Source: Adineta vaga
Taxonomy: Eukaryota; Rotifera
Direction: 5' to 3'
NCBI GenBank assembly: GCA_021613535.1
Contig: CP075495.1
Coordinates: 3,472,001-3,536,000 of the forward strand
DNA: 64,000 bases
Part shown: piece by piece, positions 49,201-62,133 of the stretch
Numbering within the stretch: position 1 is the first letter of the stretch
Layout of the letters: each line of letters opens with the position of its first letter
Notes under the pieces: generated by a model
Told to the model about the DNA's origin: nothing
The model's database searches: none
Seen by the model: the letters and a program-made list of their open reading frames with translations, nothing else
Made by a program: the position numbers and the translations under genes

Positions 49201-50075
49201 TAAATCTCGTGCTTTATAACGCCAAGGTGTTTGTGGTTCAATAAGAAGAATATCATAGCCAGCTTCTTTACCCTATAAAAGAAAGAACGAACATTTGACT
49301 TTTCAATGAAATACTTTTGATATCAATGGTTTACCATTGCTACGTATGGTTTTATTTCCCATGCTTGAGTATTTGTATTATCGATAATAACTGGAGATAT
49401 ATTTCGTTTTAATGCATCCGATGCTAAATAAATATATTTTAAAAACAAAACAATTTCTTGAATAGATGAAACCAACCTCGTCGACGACTATATCGATGTG
49501 CATCATCAAGTTTATTTAAATCGAAAACATATTTATTTAAATTTCTATCAGTAAAATAATCATCAGTAGAAAGTATGACACCATTATAACCATGATTAAG
49601 TGATCTTCAAAAGAGAATTATGAAATAAAATAGATTTGAAAAGAATATCTTACTTTGCTAATGTTGATTTTCCTGAACCTAAATTTAAAAAAACAAACAA
49701 ATATATATGTTACTGTTTAATGTTTTTCAAAGTCAACTATCTATTTACCAGGACATCCTCTCATAATAATTAATAATCGTTCATTATTATCTAATCGATT
49801 ATGTATTTCATCGATAATCGTTTGATTATAATCATTAGTAACATCATTATTTATTATAATAACAAGGTCTTGATTATCTTTTTCATCATAATCATCTTCT
49901 GATGTAAATGTTGCTGTTGTATTATCACCTGTGGATGTTAATGATAATGATGGTGAAACAGATTTATGAATTTGTTCGTCTATAAGAAATTTCTCTGTGG
50001 AACTATCATTAAGATTACGATCAAATTTTTTTGTTTTTTTCGATTTAACTTCGATCCAATCGTCGACAATAGATG

Positions 50076-50115
<40 letters not shown>

Positions 50116-51902
50116 CGAAAGAGAATTTGAATCAGTTGGAAGAAGATTACGTGTTGGTATTCGCTTATTATTGCTATTGTTAAATGGTTGACGCCGACGA
50201 GAATGCATATTTGAAGATGATGACGATGAATTCATTTGCGATCGTTCATGTTTATTTGTTCGTTCTCTTGGTGGTAATTGATTATGAACATGATTGGTTG
50301 ATGATTGTTCACGAATTTGTTGATTTTTTTGATTATTTATTTGAGTTTTAGTTGAGTTTTGATTGTCAGATATTTGAGAAATAATTGTTGAATATGTAAT
50401 TGGTGTTACTTTGGTTGATGATGACAAAGACTTATTATTATGATTATCTTCTTGACTAGATGATATATTATTTGATGAGTCGATCTTTGGTTCAGATGAA
50501 ATCAATATATTTGAATTATCTGTAGGTATCGGTGGAGTCTCACTAGATTGATTATCATTAGTTAATATAGTTTCAGATGAAATATCATTTTGTTCTGAAT
50601 TATCATCGAGATGATCTTTTAAAGTTGTAGTTGGATTATTAGTTGTTGTGCTATTCAATGGTGGAAAATTAATTTCATCGTCAATTAAAATTTGATGATC
50701 AGATGATGGTGAATCATGATCGTTCTGTGACGGAACCCATTCAACTGCATCAGGATTAAGAAATGAATTTGTTGGTTGAGGTATGATAGATTGATTAAAT
50801 AAATATGTTGGTGGTAATCCATTCATTGCATAGGATACAAATGAAGGATGACCATGTGGTGGTAATGCTGTAGGTGGTGATGACCAAATGACGGGTGTTG
50901 GCGGTAAATTCATTAGTTGTTGTTGATGATAAGCATACAATTCAAGTTCATCAGGTACTCGTATATTATATGCAATATGACCTGGTTGATGGACGGCAGG
51001 TGGATATGGATATAAAACACCGGGTGGTGTGGCCATCAAAGGTGGTGGATGTGGATAATAGTTATTAAGACCACGCGGTAATATACTACGATGACGACGA
51101 CAATTCATCGTTGTTGTAGGTGGTGGTGGTGGTAGTGGTTGTGAAGTCGTTGATGGTACTTGTGAATTTGATTCTGTTTCAGCAGCTGATGTTTGTCTCA
51201 AACGTGGTGGCAAATTTTGTGGTGATACTATTGATGATGAATTACCGGTTTGATTTTCTCGTGATGAAGGTGATGGCGATGTTGATGTTCGTTGTTGATT
51301 TGGAATAAACATCAATGGTGTTGGTTTTTCCAATGATGGTAATGAATAATAATAGTACGGTACTGTTCCATATGCATGACCATTTGTATAAAATGATGAT
51401 CGATGATATGGCATTGTTGAATATTTGACTTTTGTATTATTAAAGGGTTTCTTCGATCGATGATTTTCTGTGAATTCATTTACTTCTTTATGTTGTTCTC
51501 CATTGATAGTTACTATTGGCGGACTAGTATTGATTAAAGTATCATTATTATCATTTCCATGAGCTATATTTGTTTCAACAGATTGTAATGTCAAATTATC
51601 ACTAAATTAGCAAATTATCTAATTTGAAAAAGAATATATTCTAAACAATTTATCGCACTTACCCTTGAAAATCTCCATGAATCTCGTCTTGTTTTTGATC
51701 ATGATTGATTGATCTAGAATGCATAAAAAGAAACGAGAACAATCATCAATGAGAGAAATAAACTTTTTTCATACTCATGTATTCCAATATTTATTGAATT
51801 TGAAGCATCATTCTGTAATGAAGATTGTTCGTTATCCGTTGCACATTGTTTTGAATCAATGTTAACATCATTCTCGTGTTTGTTTTCACTTAAACTCGTC
51901 AT
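46243..51902 (-). CDS. N4BP2: NEDD4-binding protein 2-like (polynucleotide kinase plus Smr nuclease domain)
   Basis: N4BP2 proteins combine a 5'-polynucleotide kinase-like ATPase, a ubiquitin-binding CUE region and an Smr endonuclease; relatives (NONU-1 in worms, Cue2 in yeast) cleave mRNA at stalled ribosomes. Order: a long disordered Ser/Asn/Pro/Gln-rich N-terminus with about 12 consecutive Gln (50077-50114); [16 protein letters not shown]-loop [20 protein letters not shown] split by an intron, then [28 protein letters not shown] and [16 protein letters not shown]; a Ser/Thr-rich linker; a CUE-like helical segment ([20 protein letters not shown]); DUF1771 ([20 protein letters not shown]); and the C-terminal Smr domain with [12 protein letters not shown] and [19 protein letters not shown]. 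Roughly 1,500-1,700 residues; human about 1,770. Start is the first ATG after an in-frame gap, at 51902. Confidence 0.92.
50077..50114 (-). repeat. N4BP2: Poly-Gln-encoding CAA repeat in N4BP2
   Basis: About twelve pure CAA codons in a row, read on the minus strand as Gln. A pure repeat of this kind is likely to be length-variable. Confidence 0.9.
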
Positions 51903-52639
51903 TGACAAAGAACAAAACAAAAACACTATCGTCCAACAAAATATATACGATAAATATGAGTTAGAGAAAGAAAAATAATATTGACAATAATATGTCAAAG
52001 GATGGAAGCAAAATAAATAAATTTAATGATATTTTGTTAAAGTAAAGTTAATAATATATTAAATACTTATCAGAATCGAGCAATAAATCTTGAACATAAT
52101 AATAGGAAATGAATTATATAAATAGATCATAGAAATAATAGATGATAATAATAATAATAATAATAATACATCGAATATATCATTTTCTAGAAGAAACTAA
52201 TAGAAAAACATTTAATATATATATTGATACTTTTATTTTTAACATGACAGAAGAAAAATAAAGATTTCTTTGTTTTCTTGTCTGTTTATCATTTGTTTTT
52301 CCATTCTATATAGATACATACAGACATGGACAATTATAACAAAATAAGGGATGTTTTATCTCGCCTTTTCACAACCTAATAGAAAAAAAATTCTTTGTTG
52401 TCATATAAATTTATGTACATTTAACAGATATTGAATTATATACAAGTTGAAATCAAATAATATTTTTGAGTATCAAGCACCGATGGTTGATAGCCGTACA
52501 TCGACTATACGTATTCAGAAAATATGTAACTCACAAAAATAATCATGTTTAATTCGTCTTTTTTTTTGTTGTTGTAAAGTCTTATACCGGTTGAATTCAT
52601 ATAAATTAATGACAAGAATAAACTAAATGATTTGTGTTT
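51903..52639. other. Intergenic region
   Basis: About 740 bp between the BMAL-like gene and N4BP2, both on minus. Contains an ATA/TAA microsatellite at about 52143-52168. Confidence 0.6.
52143..52168. repeat. (ATA)n microsatellite
   Basis: Eight or so tandem ATA triplets in non-coding DNA upstream of N4BP2. Confidence 0.85.
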
Positions 52640-55545
52640 CTATTTTTGTGGAAGTAATTGACGAATAGATTCGATAGAATTCACTGTAGACATTAATTCA
52701 CTATCGACACTATATGGATTTTCATTGACTGATAAAAAAAGAGAAGATATACATTAAGAAATATTCAGCATATCAAGTAAAATAATCTCTCTCACCAGTA
52801 TTCACAGGATTATTATGTACTCGAACTGATTTGATTCTAAATAGGATTTGATTTTCTCAAATTCATTATACAAATGTTATCAAAAAAAGGAAAGGAACTT
52901 ACTTTGTTTTATTTCGTGATACAATCATTTCGATTTCACCATTCCAAGGATTAACAAATGGTTCGAAAATAGTTTGTAGTGTAATATAAAAATTATTCTT
53001 CGTACGAAAACGATAATTTCCACTTGTAATTATTTGACGATCACGACAAACTATAATAAAATCAAAAAAAGAAATCTTATATAAACATAAGATATCTTTT
53101 TATTACCACGATCCCATACATCTGCTAATTTATTCCGATCATCTTCATGAACAAAAGTATAGAAATTCATTCCTAATAAATCTTGTGATGTATAACCCAA
53201 AAGTGAATAACATCTAAACATATGAAGTACACATTCACAAAAATATATGGATAATTATCAATTATTTATAATGACTTAGTAGATAACCTTGCTTGAAAAT
53301 TTTGTTAATTAATCATAACGTAGTGAACTACGATGATGCACCAAATGAAAAGGTGTACATTCGTATGATAGGTGCGCACGAAAATGATGCGTACTACCCA
53401 TTTGTTAATTATCTAGCCGTGAAATGTTTTTTTTCCTCCGTATGAAACATCAGAAAGAAAAATTATAATGGTTACTTATAAACTGAATAAATAAACGAAC
53501 TAGTTGACAAAAATTCATTTTTTTACTGTCTCATTCTTTCGCTGTCGTGTCGATTCAATTTCAGAAAGGTTTTTGACTATGACACACCATCAATTTATTC
53601 AATGGAATTAAATTAAGTATAGCAAGTTCGGTTTTTTTTCTTACTTTTCTTCTTCTTCTTCTTCATCAAAAGCGAATGACGAGGAGTAAAAAACGAGTGA
53701 AAGTGATTCTTTTTCTTCTATACTTTTATATGTGTATATATTCTATCAATTTCGAATTGACACCTCGTTTACGAAAATTTGACAAAATCAAAGCTCTTCT
53801 AGCGAATCACGATGTTGAAAAAACGATGAAAGGTATGAAAATGATGTTGTATTCTCATATACATACAACATACGTGTTCTTAACCCTTTCGACGAGGCGT
53901 TACATAGCTTCTTTTTTTTTATTGTAAAGGGTAAAAGATTCAGACGGAACAATGAAAATCGTTTGATATATGTACGCGTATTTTTCTTTTACTTACGATA
54001 GAATGAATATATTTTTATAAAGAAAAAGAAAGAAAGAAAGACCATTCATGGGAAATATATATACATTTCAAAAGAGTTAAAAAACACTTGACATAGAATG
54101 AGTTAATTCTTTTTCAAATCTCAACAAGAAGAAAGTAAGAAAAAAAGCGCGAAATTATCAATTCATATTTCGATTTTGTTTACTTCTACTTTTACTAATA
54201 GTAATGGAAAAATTCTGTTTCACTACTTTTAAATCAAGGACAACTTACATTTGATCGAAATAAGTAAATTGTCCATCGGGATTTAATTTGCATGAAAACA
54301 TTCGATCTATTAAATGAACATTTTCTGAAGATTTCTCCACATACTTTCCAACATGTCCCATAGTTATAAGACATGAAACAGGTGCTGTTCCAATGGCATG
54401 AGAAACATCCGATGCTGTTAAGAGATTGATATTTGAATGTAGACGTTCTGATCGTGGTTTGCTTTCATTTGGATTGTCATTGGCTAAGGAGAAATGCTTG
54501 ATATATCCAACAAAATCTACTGTAGTATAACTATTAGTTGAATTTGTTGTTGTTGTTGTTGCTCTTCTATTTGATCGTTTGATTTTGGAATTAATTCGGC
54601 AGGAAAATGATCGTCGATTACCAATATCTAAACAAGTTTGTTTGTTTGTCATCAATCGAACAGCTAGGAAGAAAGAAAAGAATGATTGTTTCGTTATTAA
54701 ATCTACACATTTTTATTACATTTCGAATCATTTGATGAGTCATCATTGTTTGTTAATGCTGTTTTTTTCTCATGAAGTAATTGTTGTTTTATAATTTCAG
54801 CGTCATTTACACAAGTTATATCGAATATTGTTTGAGAACACAGCTCTATCTTTAAAACAGAAAACAAAGAAAATTGCAATAGAATAGAAAAAATTTCTCT
54901 GGTTTTTTCTCTCTACAAACTGGTTTATATCCAAGGATTAATTCAGTTGAAGATGACGCATAACAAATTCGACCTTTTTGACATTCGATAATAAGGAAAA
55001 TATAAGTACCAATTTGATCAATAGTCGCTAATGTTAATTGAAGTAATTCATCATCATTTAAATAGACTTGTTTACCAAAACCAGTTGATAAAACTTTCGA
55101 AGTTGTACCTGTGAAATTATCCAATAGAATCTTGTCTTTTATCGTTTTCGGGTTTTTACCTTTTAAGTATTTGATTGTTTCAACTGCAACTCGTAAAACA
55201 GTTAATTTATCGAGTCTCTTTGCTGCATCAATTGGTAATAATTGAGCTATTTCATCGATATAACGATTCATTTTCTCACGTCGACGACGTTCAATTTCAC
55301 TATGACTTATTCTATTTTAAATCCAATTAAAAAAAATCGATTAAGAAGAAACTAATTCTACCTTTGTTGTTTGTTCAGCTTAGAGTTCTTCGGTGATTCG
55401 GAAATATCTTCATCATCAGTCTCTTCTTCCGTAAGAATTTCACTTCGTGAATGTGCATCATTACTAAAAAAAATGGAAACGAAAACTAATTATAATCTTA
55501 TCTTATAATAAAATCTTACTCCTCCATCGTTTGCTCAGGGGGCAT
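52640..55545 (-). CDS. BMAL1: BMAL/CYCLE-like bHLH-PAS transcription factor
   Basis: In animals BMAL/CYCLE pairs with CLOCK on E-boxes to drive the circadian oscillator. A short acidic N-terminus leads to the basic helix-loop-helix (SHSEIERRRREKMNRYIDEI, LLPIDAAKRLDKLTVLRVAV). PAS-A follows: YLNDDELLQLTLATIDQIGT, GRICYASSSTELILGYKP, RRSFSCRIN, FVGYIKHFS and CLITMGHVG. PAS-B contains FSCKLNPDGQFTYFDQ, LLGYTSQDLLGMNFYTFVHE, ITSGNYRFRTKNNFYITLQT and PFVNPWNGEIEMIVSRN, the last matching BMAL more closely than ARNT. Only about 45 residues follow PAS-B, ending RQLLPQK, so the C-terminal transactivation domain of vertebrate BMAL1 is absent, as in Drosophila CYCLE. About ten exons; one intron, about 53217-54248, is near 1 kb. 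The start Met at 55545 (PPEQTMEE) is followed by a good donor. ARNT remains a second choice. Confidence 0.85.
53217..54248 (-). other. Long intron in the BMAL-like gene
   Basis: About 1 kb inside the PAS region, while the other introns are 45-80 bp. Holds TTGTTAATTA twice about 100 bp apart (near 53303 and 53402) and TTC/AAAG runs; no exon or RNA gene recognised. A cryptic exon cannot be excluded. Confidence 0.5.
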
Positions 55546-57547
55546 AATAGGTATTCTTAATTGAATTGAAATATCAGCAATGAATCTATTTTATGGCACA
55601 CCGTTTGATATATAGGCGTGTCTTGTTAACTTTCTTCGATCAACAAATATTTTTGATTGGTAGCTGATGCAATGTATAGGAATAGTATTAAAATGACGAC
55701 AATGTTGTTTACATAATCGTTGCCGGTAAGTACCACAGGGCAAATATGAAAGAATAAAGTTCTAGTCAGGTTAATTCATTGAATTCATATAAAACCAATG
55801 GAAAAAAAGAATCGACACAATTAGCATTCAAATTAATTGTTCACTTGTATATATATATGTATGTTCAAATATTTTTATAGCTGTTGTGATATTTGAATCT
55901 TCAAAAGAACTACAGAATCAATCAATTTGTTCGTTGTAATATTAATGGAATAGTTGTTGTTGTGGTTGTTGTTGTTTGAAAAGATAGAAACGAGTAATAC
56001 TGCTTGTCTTGTATGGAGATGATTTAACAATCTGAAAAGGTCATTAAACAAGTTGATGAATTCATTTCTCACTTCAATTCATGTTCAACTGATTGATTTT
56101 GTTCAATCTGTTGATTACATTTTTTTGCTCTATCATGCTCTCTCTCTTTCTTTCTTTCTCTATGTATCTTCCTTCCTTCATATATTCTCATAGACAACAC
56201 TTTTATTGTAAATGGTTGGATATACGTAAGCAAAGGTAGCCATCTTGAGCTGTACACCAATACTCGTCGACGACAACAAAGTATATCGAGAGTTATTTGA
56301 AAAGTAATTTTCAAACTCAAGAATCAATTTAAAATTCACTAAAAAGACGTTGTAATATGTTTTCATTTTCGAAAAAATAATTTCATTCATCATGCTGACA
56401 CGCGACATCTGCTGTAATCGTTACTATACAGATAGTTAGTTTGTTCTGACATGAAGATGATAATCAGTTCTGTTTTACTTGTTTCCTTGCGAGATTGCCG
56501 GATATAGAATCTTAATAAGGATGGAAATCGACAGAAAGAAGAAGTATGACAGAAACAAATATAAGCGTTAATGAGTAAATGAAAGAAAGATTTCTCATCT
56601 ATATATAATAGGGTCAAAAATGAAACAGAAGAAGGCATAGTTTTTAGCAAACGATGCGATGATAATATTATGGAATAGCATTCATTTCGTTTCGATCAGA
56701 AGAAGAAATATCTTTCCATATTCTATATAAAATCAAAAATGACATGTCGAATTCTTTAGAAACATTCAATAGACTATACAATGTTTATGAATTGAATCTT
56801 AAATTAATGGAGTATATTTCTCTATGTACAAGAAAAACATTATTATTGATAAATAGATATGTATCCTGAAGGTCATGCCAAGAATAATAGAACACATACT
56901 GAGTCAAACTCTGTCATGTAGAATGATATGTCACTTTCATTTAGATACAGTTTTTGTTGAAATCCAACTGTTAAGTTTTGTGAATTTTTATATTGAATTG
57001 TAAAGATATTGTTGATATTTTATGTAAATAATTATGAATCAATTGATTTACTGATAGAAGAAAATGTTTAGTCGTCATCGTCGTTGAGAAGAAATAGTTT
57101 GGATTTATTGGAGAACAAAAGAATTACAATAGAGAAAAGAACAGTTATTCACCTACACTCAATTCTTTCTCTGATTACAAAACTGTTCTGAATAACAAAA
57201 ATTCATAGATTGCAAGTGTAATTTGTTGTTCTCATGTAGCAAGGTTGAAACATAGCTTTGTCACTAAAACAGTTGTCAAACACTTAGCGATGAGTATAGT
57301 ATCAAGATAAAAAAATCTACATGACTACGCAAAAAAAGCGTTCACGTTGTGCTATTTAATGACGTATATTATCACAATATCAGATCAAGTTTGTTGTAGT
57401 AACCAGTCAAATATCGTCATATCAATGCTCTATATTTATGCTTTAAGTTTTTTTCAGGTGTGTATTCATTTTTAGGTTTGAAAAGGACTAATTGGACATA
57501 ACGTTACACTGCTACTTTTATCGAAAAAACACGAAGCAATTCAATCA
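55546..57547. other. Divergent intergenic region BMAL-like / PLAC8
   Basis: 2 kb head-to-head region. Overlapping short minus-strand frames between 55875 and 56650 have no homology or splice support. TTCTTTCTTTC-type runs near 56140-56165. The core promoters are presumably at the two ends. Confidence 0.55.
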
Positions 57548-58018
57548 ATGGCACAAATTGCTCCTCAACCAACTCCTTATGTGATTATTCAACAACCAAT
57601 TCATTCTAATCCATTTAACACATTAACAAATGAATGGCATACGGATCTATGTAGTTGTTGTGATGATACAAAACAGTGTAAGAACTATGTTTATAGTTTA
57701 AATAGTCGATAGATCTATCTTATCGTAGGCTGTTATGCATATTGGTGTTGGTGCTGCTTTCTTGGTTCACTTGCTGAATCAATTGATGAATCTAAATGGT
57801 CATGTTTCTGTGTTCCAAGTGCATTAGCTATGTATCGCATGAAAGTTCGATCGATGTTACATATTAAAGTAGGTCAAATCGATATTTTAGTAGAACAATA
57901 TACATAATGGATTTTTCTTTAGGGTGATACATGTAGCGATTATTGTACTACATCATGTTGTGGTTTCTGTGCCGGTCTTCAAATGCGTAATGAATTGAAA
58001 TATCATGGAATTTCTTAA
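57548..58018 (+). CDS. PLAC8: PLAC8/cornifelin family cysteine-rich protein
   Basis: A small Cys-rich membrane-associated protein. Relatives include mammalian PLAC8 and cornifelin and plant FW2.2/PCR proteins, linked to cell-size control and metal (Cd, Zn) handling; the role here is unknown. Three exons give about 117 residues. After a Pro/Gln-rich N-terminus comes the family opening EWHTDLCSCCDDTKQCCYAY, then the hydrophobic Cys-rich segment WCWCCFLGSLAES, VPSALAMYRMKVRSML and CSDYCTTSCCGFCAGLQMRN. The last matches the C-terminal CC..C..CQ...E motif. AATAAA near 58055 is a plausible polyadenylation signal. Confidence 0.92.
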
Positions 58019-58698
58019 CAGTGCACTTTTATATTCTTCGATAAAACTTGAAAGAAATAAACGATAGAATTCATTTATACTTGTCTATATATTTTAAATT
58101 CTGATGTCAATAATGTCAGACTATATATATTATCATATAATTTTCAAAAATCTTTTCACACAATATTTCATCATTGACTTCACATATCTGTCTTCTACAT
58201 AGATAGCATATACATTACTCATATTACACATCGATTTTTATTTTGCACTTGAATAATAGATTAGCTATTATATCTGGAATGTCATAAATATCTCTTTATC
58301 AAATATTTATTCAACAGTGCCTTATCACTATTGATATGATGTACACGAACTAAATAGATTTCATCGAAATATTTGAAGATCTATAATCCGAATTCACTGA
58401 ATTTAAAATCGTTTTAATTATATAAGATGATTTCATAGAATTCACGCTTGACACTGCCATCTATCCAAAATAACTAATTTGTCTGTTATTGATAGAAAAT
58501 CATTTATATAATTTATGAAAGACGGATTAATTGAAAAATTTGTGTAATTCTTTCGAATTGATTTCCTTCAACTATGGAATAATTCCAAACTTCACCATGA
58601 TATTTCGTTCCCACATTTTTGAAAATTTTTACGAATCAACAACAACAATAATCACACTCTATTCCTTATTATCCTTTCATTTTACCTTAGGAGTAATC
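58019..58698. other. Intergenic region
   Basis: About 680 bp between PLAC8 and the KH protein. AT-rich. It ends in a pyrimidine-rich tract and TTTTACCTTAG acceptor-like sequence at about 58680-58690. Confidence 0.6.
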
Positions 58699-61493
58699 AT
58701 GAGCAATCAAGAACAAGAAGTATCGGAAGTAAATAATGCTTCTGAACATCAAACTAATGATGAAAATCATACTAAAATTGAAAATGAAAAATGTTCAACA
58801 ACAGACACTAAAGTATCAATTGATTCAAATGAACAAGAACCAACACGTCGAATGAAAATGCCACAAGATATTCGTTATGCTACTGAACAAGGTGATCGTG
58901 ATAAATTATCAGATAAATACGAACATTATCAAGTATCTGATATCAATGCTTGTAATATTCGATTTGTCATTGATCATCGACAAAAGAAGAATTTATTTGG
59001 ACGACATGAAGGTAGGATAAAAATCAAAGAATACATAAGTTCTTGATTTAATTGACTTTTCTAGAAGAAGATTCAACTTTACATTCCATGAGTAAAACAT
59101 TCAATTTAAACATATTGGTGAGGATTTCTAATCGATTTTAAACTTTTATTCATTTGTTTCTCTTGTTAGACAGCATATCAAAATCCTCCAAAACATTCAT
59201 TTAAAATATTTGGTACTGAAGCAAACGTACGAAAATGTGTTTTGGAAATCCTGAATCGTATATTTAAACAATCTACACGATCGCCAACCAATAATGAAAC
59301 AGAAAATCATCAACAACCAACAACAAGCGATAAAACAGAAAAATTGGACGAAACTGAAGTTTCTAATGGTAAATTTTCCTTATAAATTCTTATTCAATAA
59401 CAACATTCTACTGTTTAGATTCTCAGAAATCACCACCACATCCAACATCGATATTTGTTACGACAATTAATCCGGATTCATCTGTTACCGAAGAAAAAAA
59501 ATCAATTACACCATCAACAACAAATTCTAATCAAGATAAAAATGATTCGAAAGAAGAAAATAACGAACATGAACAATATAAATTCATTCCATTGGAACGA
59601 AAACCTGAATATACATTTAACATACTTATAACAGGTCAAGGACAAGAAGTATTGAAAAGTAGGGAAGATTTATTTGATTGATTTCGTTTTGTTGAATTTT
59701 CTTTTTCAGAAAATTGGAGTTTTTTTGCTGGATCATTACAACAACGTCTCAATGTTACTGTGATGAATGTAAGTGAAATTAGAAAATGAAATATTCAATT
59801 GAAAATATTCTTTTTTTCTAGCCTTTTAAACTACCTAAATTTGGCGATAATCAATGGCAAAATGAACTTTCTATTACTGGTGATTCATTTGAAAATATAA
59901 CCGATGCTGCATTACAACTCACTGCTTTTATCAATGATGTTCTAGGTGTACCTAATCAACCATATAAAAGTAAAAATAATCATTTTATTCTTCTGTTCTA
60001 ATAACGAATATTAAAAAAAATGTTTCTTTTTCTTATTTAGGCGATGAGGAATATTTAAATAATGATTCAAATAATCATCAACGTTCAAAAACTGATTATC
60101 ATTCTCAACGTCGTCATGAATATAATAATAATAATAATACTAGTAATAATAATAACAACAATTATCGTCAATCACCGTCTCAACAATATCAAGGACAATC
60201 TACGTCATTTAATAATAATCATCATGAACGAACATTTTTCAATCGTGGACGAAATAATGGTATATATGAACAAATTATTCTTATTCGTAGTAATTGTGTA
60301 GCACGAATTGTTGGTATGTTCGAAAGACGTGTTCGTTTTTTTTTCAGTTAAAATTGATCTTTTAAAGGTACACGTGGCTCGAATCTACGACGTATTCAAG
60401 CTAAATGTCATTTACGTGATATTATTGTTGCACGTCATCCAAATGAAAATGGTTATGTTGATTGTACATTATCTGCATTTCAAACACGAAATCTCAATTT
60501 TGCTATTGATACTATCCGTAGTTCTTTACGAAATGAAGATGAACAAGCTATTCAAATTCTCGAAGCTCATTATGTTGATCTTCCATTACAATCATCTCCA
60601 TATCAAAATTCACCTCAATATGATCAACCACAACTTTCAGCACCAAATCAAAATTTCGAAAATTTTCATCAGCAAACATTTATAAATAATCGTTCTCAAC
60701 AAAAACCACCTATGTCGTTTACAGGACCGTCTGAATTGCATCATACAAATCGAGAACCAGGTAGAAAGAAATTTGTTCTGTTTCTTAAATTTTCTCTCTC
60801 AATAGGTTTTATGACACGACCGTTACATTTTGGTGATGGCACTCAATTACCTCAACCATCATACAATTTTCGTAATACACCTTCATTCGATTTTACTCAT
60901 CAACCAACATCAGCTGCACGTAAAACGGATAAACGACCAGGTGAAGTCAATGATTTCAACAATACAACTGCAGGTGAAACACGAACATCAACTGATTGTC
61001 AAACTCAACATAATGGTGGTTCATCGTCATCAAATTCTTCATCTGTTTCACCGCGACATAAATCCAAACGAACATGTCCAGAAACAAAAGAAATCGATTG
61101 TACAACTGATGATGGCTTTTGGATACAAAAACAATTTTATCATGCATTAGATGATACATCCAAAGAATTATTCGATACTTTACTTGATAAATTAGAAAAA
61201 ATTCGTATTGCTAATGAAGAAAATGCTGCAAGAAAACAACAACGTCTTGTTGGACGAAATCGTACTAATAAATCACGAGCTTATATGAACTCAACAACGG
61301 CACATACAAATGGTGAAAGAGATCTTATCAAACAAGATAGTAAAGTAAATACAATACTGAATGAAATTGAATAAAATCATAAGAATTCTCTTCATGTTTT
61401 GTTTAGATTGAAGAATTACCGACGAATGATGAATCAAAAGAAGAGAAGGAATCAACACAAGTATCAAGTACAAATAATGATGAACAAAATTAA
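58699..61493 (+). CDS. Unrecognised protein with KH-type RNA-binding modules
   Basis: I cannot name this protein. About ten exons splice in frame. One clear KH module (EQIILIRSNCVARIVGTRGS, NLRRIQAKCHLRDIIVARHP) has a GxxG-type GTRG loop followed by an Ile-Gln helix. Two earlier segments, starting NIRFVIDHRQKKNLFG (about residue 90) and YTFNILITGQGQEVLKKN (about residue 235), each with a following LNV/LNI strand and a C-terminal helix, look like degenerate KH folds without GxxG. Between and after them are Asn-, Gln- and Ser-rich stretches, including an almost pure Asn run, and a Glu/Lys-rich helix near the C-terminus (DTLLDKLEKIRIANEENAAR). Such low-complexity sequence is common in RNA-granule proteins. 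The start at 58699 follows an acceptor-like site by eight bases; an upstream in-frame Met lies in the T-rich tract and is unlikely. DDX43 follows in tandem after 640 bp. Confidence 0.65.
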
Positions 61494-62133
61494 ATCATTT
61501 TGAAAAAACAACGTCAGATATAAACTGAATGGATTTTCTTTATTAATCCTTTTTCTTCTCTCTGTATGTGATTCCCAGTGATATACTTTATTTTTCGTAT
61601 TATTATTCTAGTCTGTTAACATCTAAATAGATCTAATCCAGAACGATGACGGTTAACTCAGATTTCGAAAGAATTTTTTTCTTATTATCAGTGTCTTTTT
61701 CTCTCTATTTTCATCTATCTTCTTTGAAGTCAAGAATAAAACTGTCTCGATAGATTTTTCTTCATCTTATGATTAGAAACATTTTTATCTATCTATAGTT
61801 TGAAATTAAGTACAACTTTGCAGTTACATTATGTTCATTTTTCTCTCTCTCTCATCAGTTATATGTTTGAATACTTATTTTTTGGATAAAAGAAGTGATG
61901 ATCAAAATAGAAAATCATACTGCAAACGTATAAAACAACTCACAATGATCTAAATAAAGTTGTGTAAGATTCAGAATGACTTGTGCAAAGAAGTTTAACA
62001 TACACTGGGAATTTTGTTTTTCTTACATGACAATGCCAAAAAAGGTGTGGGTATTTTTTGTTCTTATTCTATTGGATATAATTATTCTAGATATTTCCTG
62101 TGGTATATATATATAGTTCAGTCGAATTTCAGT
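61494..62133. other. Spacer between KH protein and DDX43
   Basis: 640 bp with pyrimidine-rich stretches and GAATAAAAC near 61733 as a possible poly(A) signal; no exon found. Confidence 0.55.

Noticed and set aside
53300-53430. Short TTGTTAATTA direct repeats in the BMAL intron as target-site duplications
   Set aside because: Only ten AT-rich bases, no terminal inverted repeats between them; too weak to call an insertion.
60062-60685. Long open frames overlapping the KH gene in another frame
   Set aside because: Shadows of the Asn/Gln-rich coding exons; Ile/Met/His-rich composition is typical of a shifted AAT/CAT frame.
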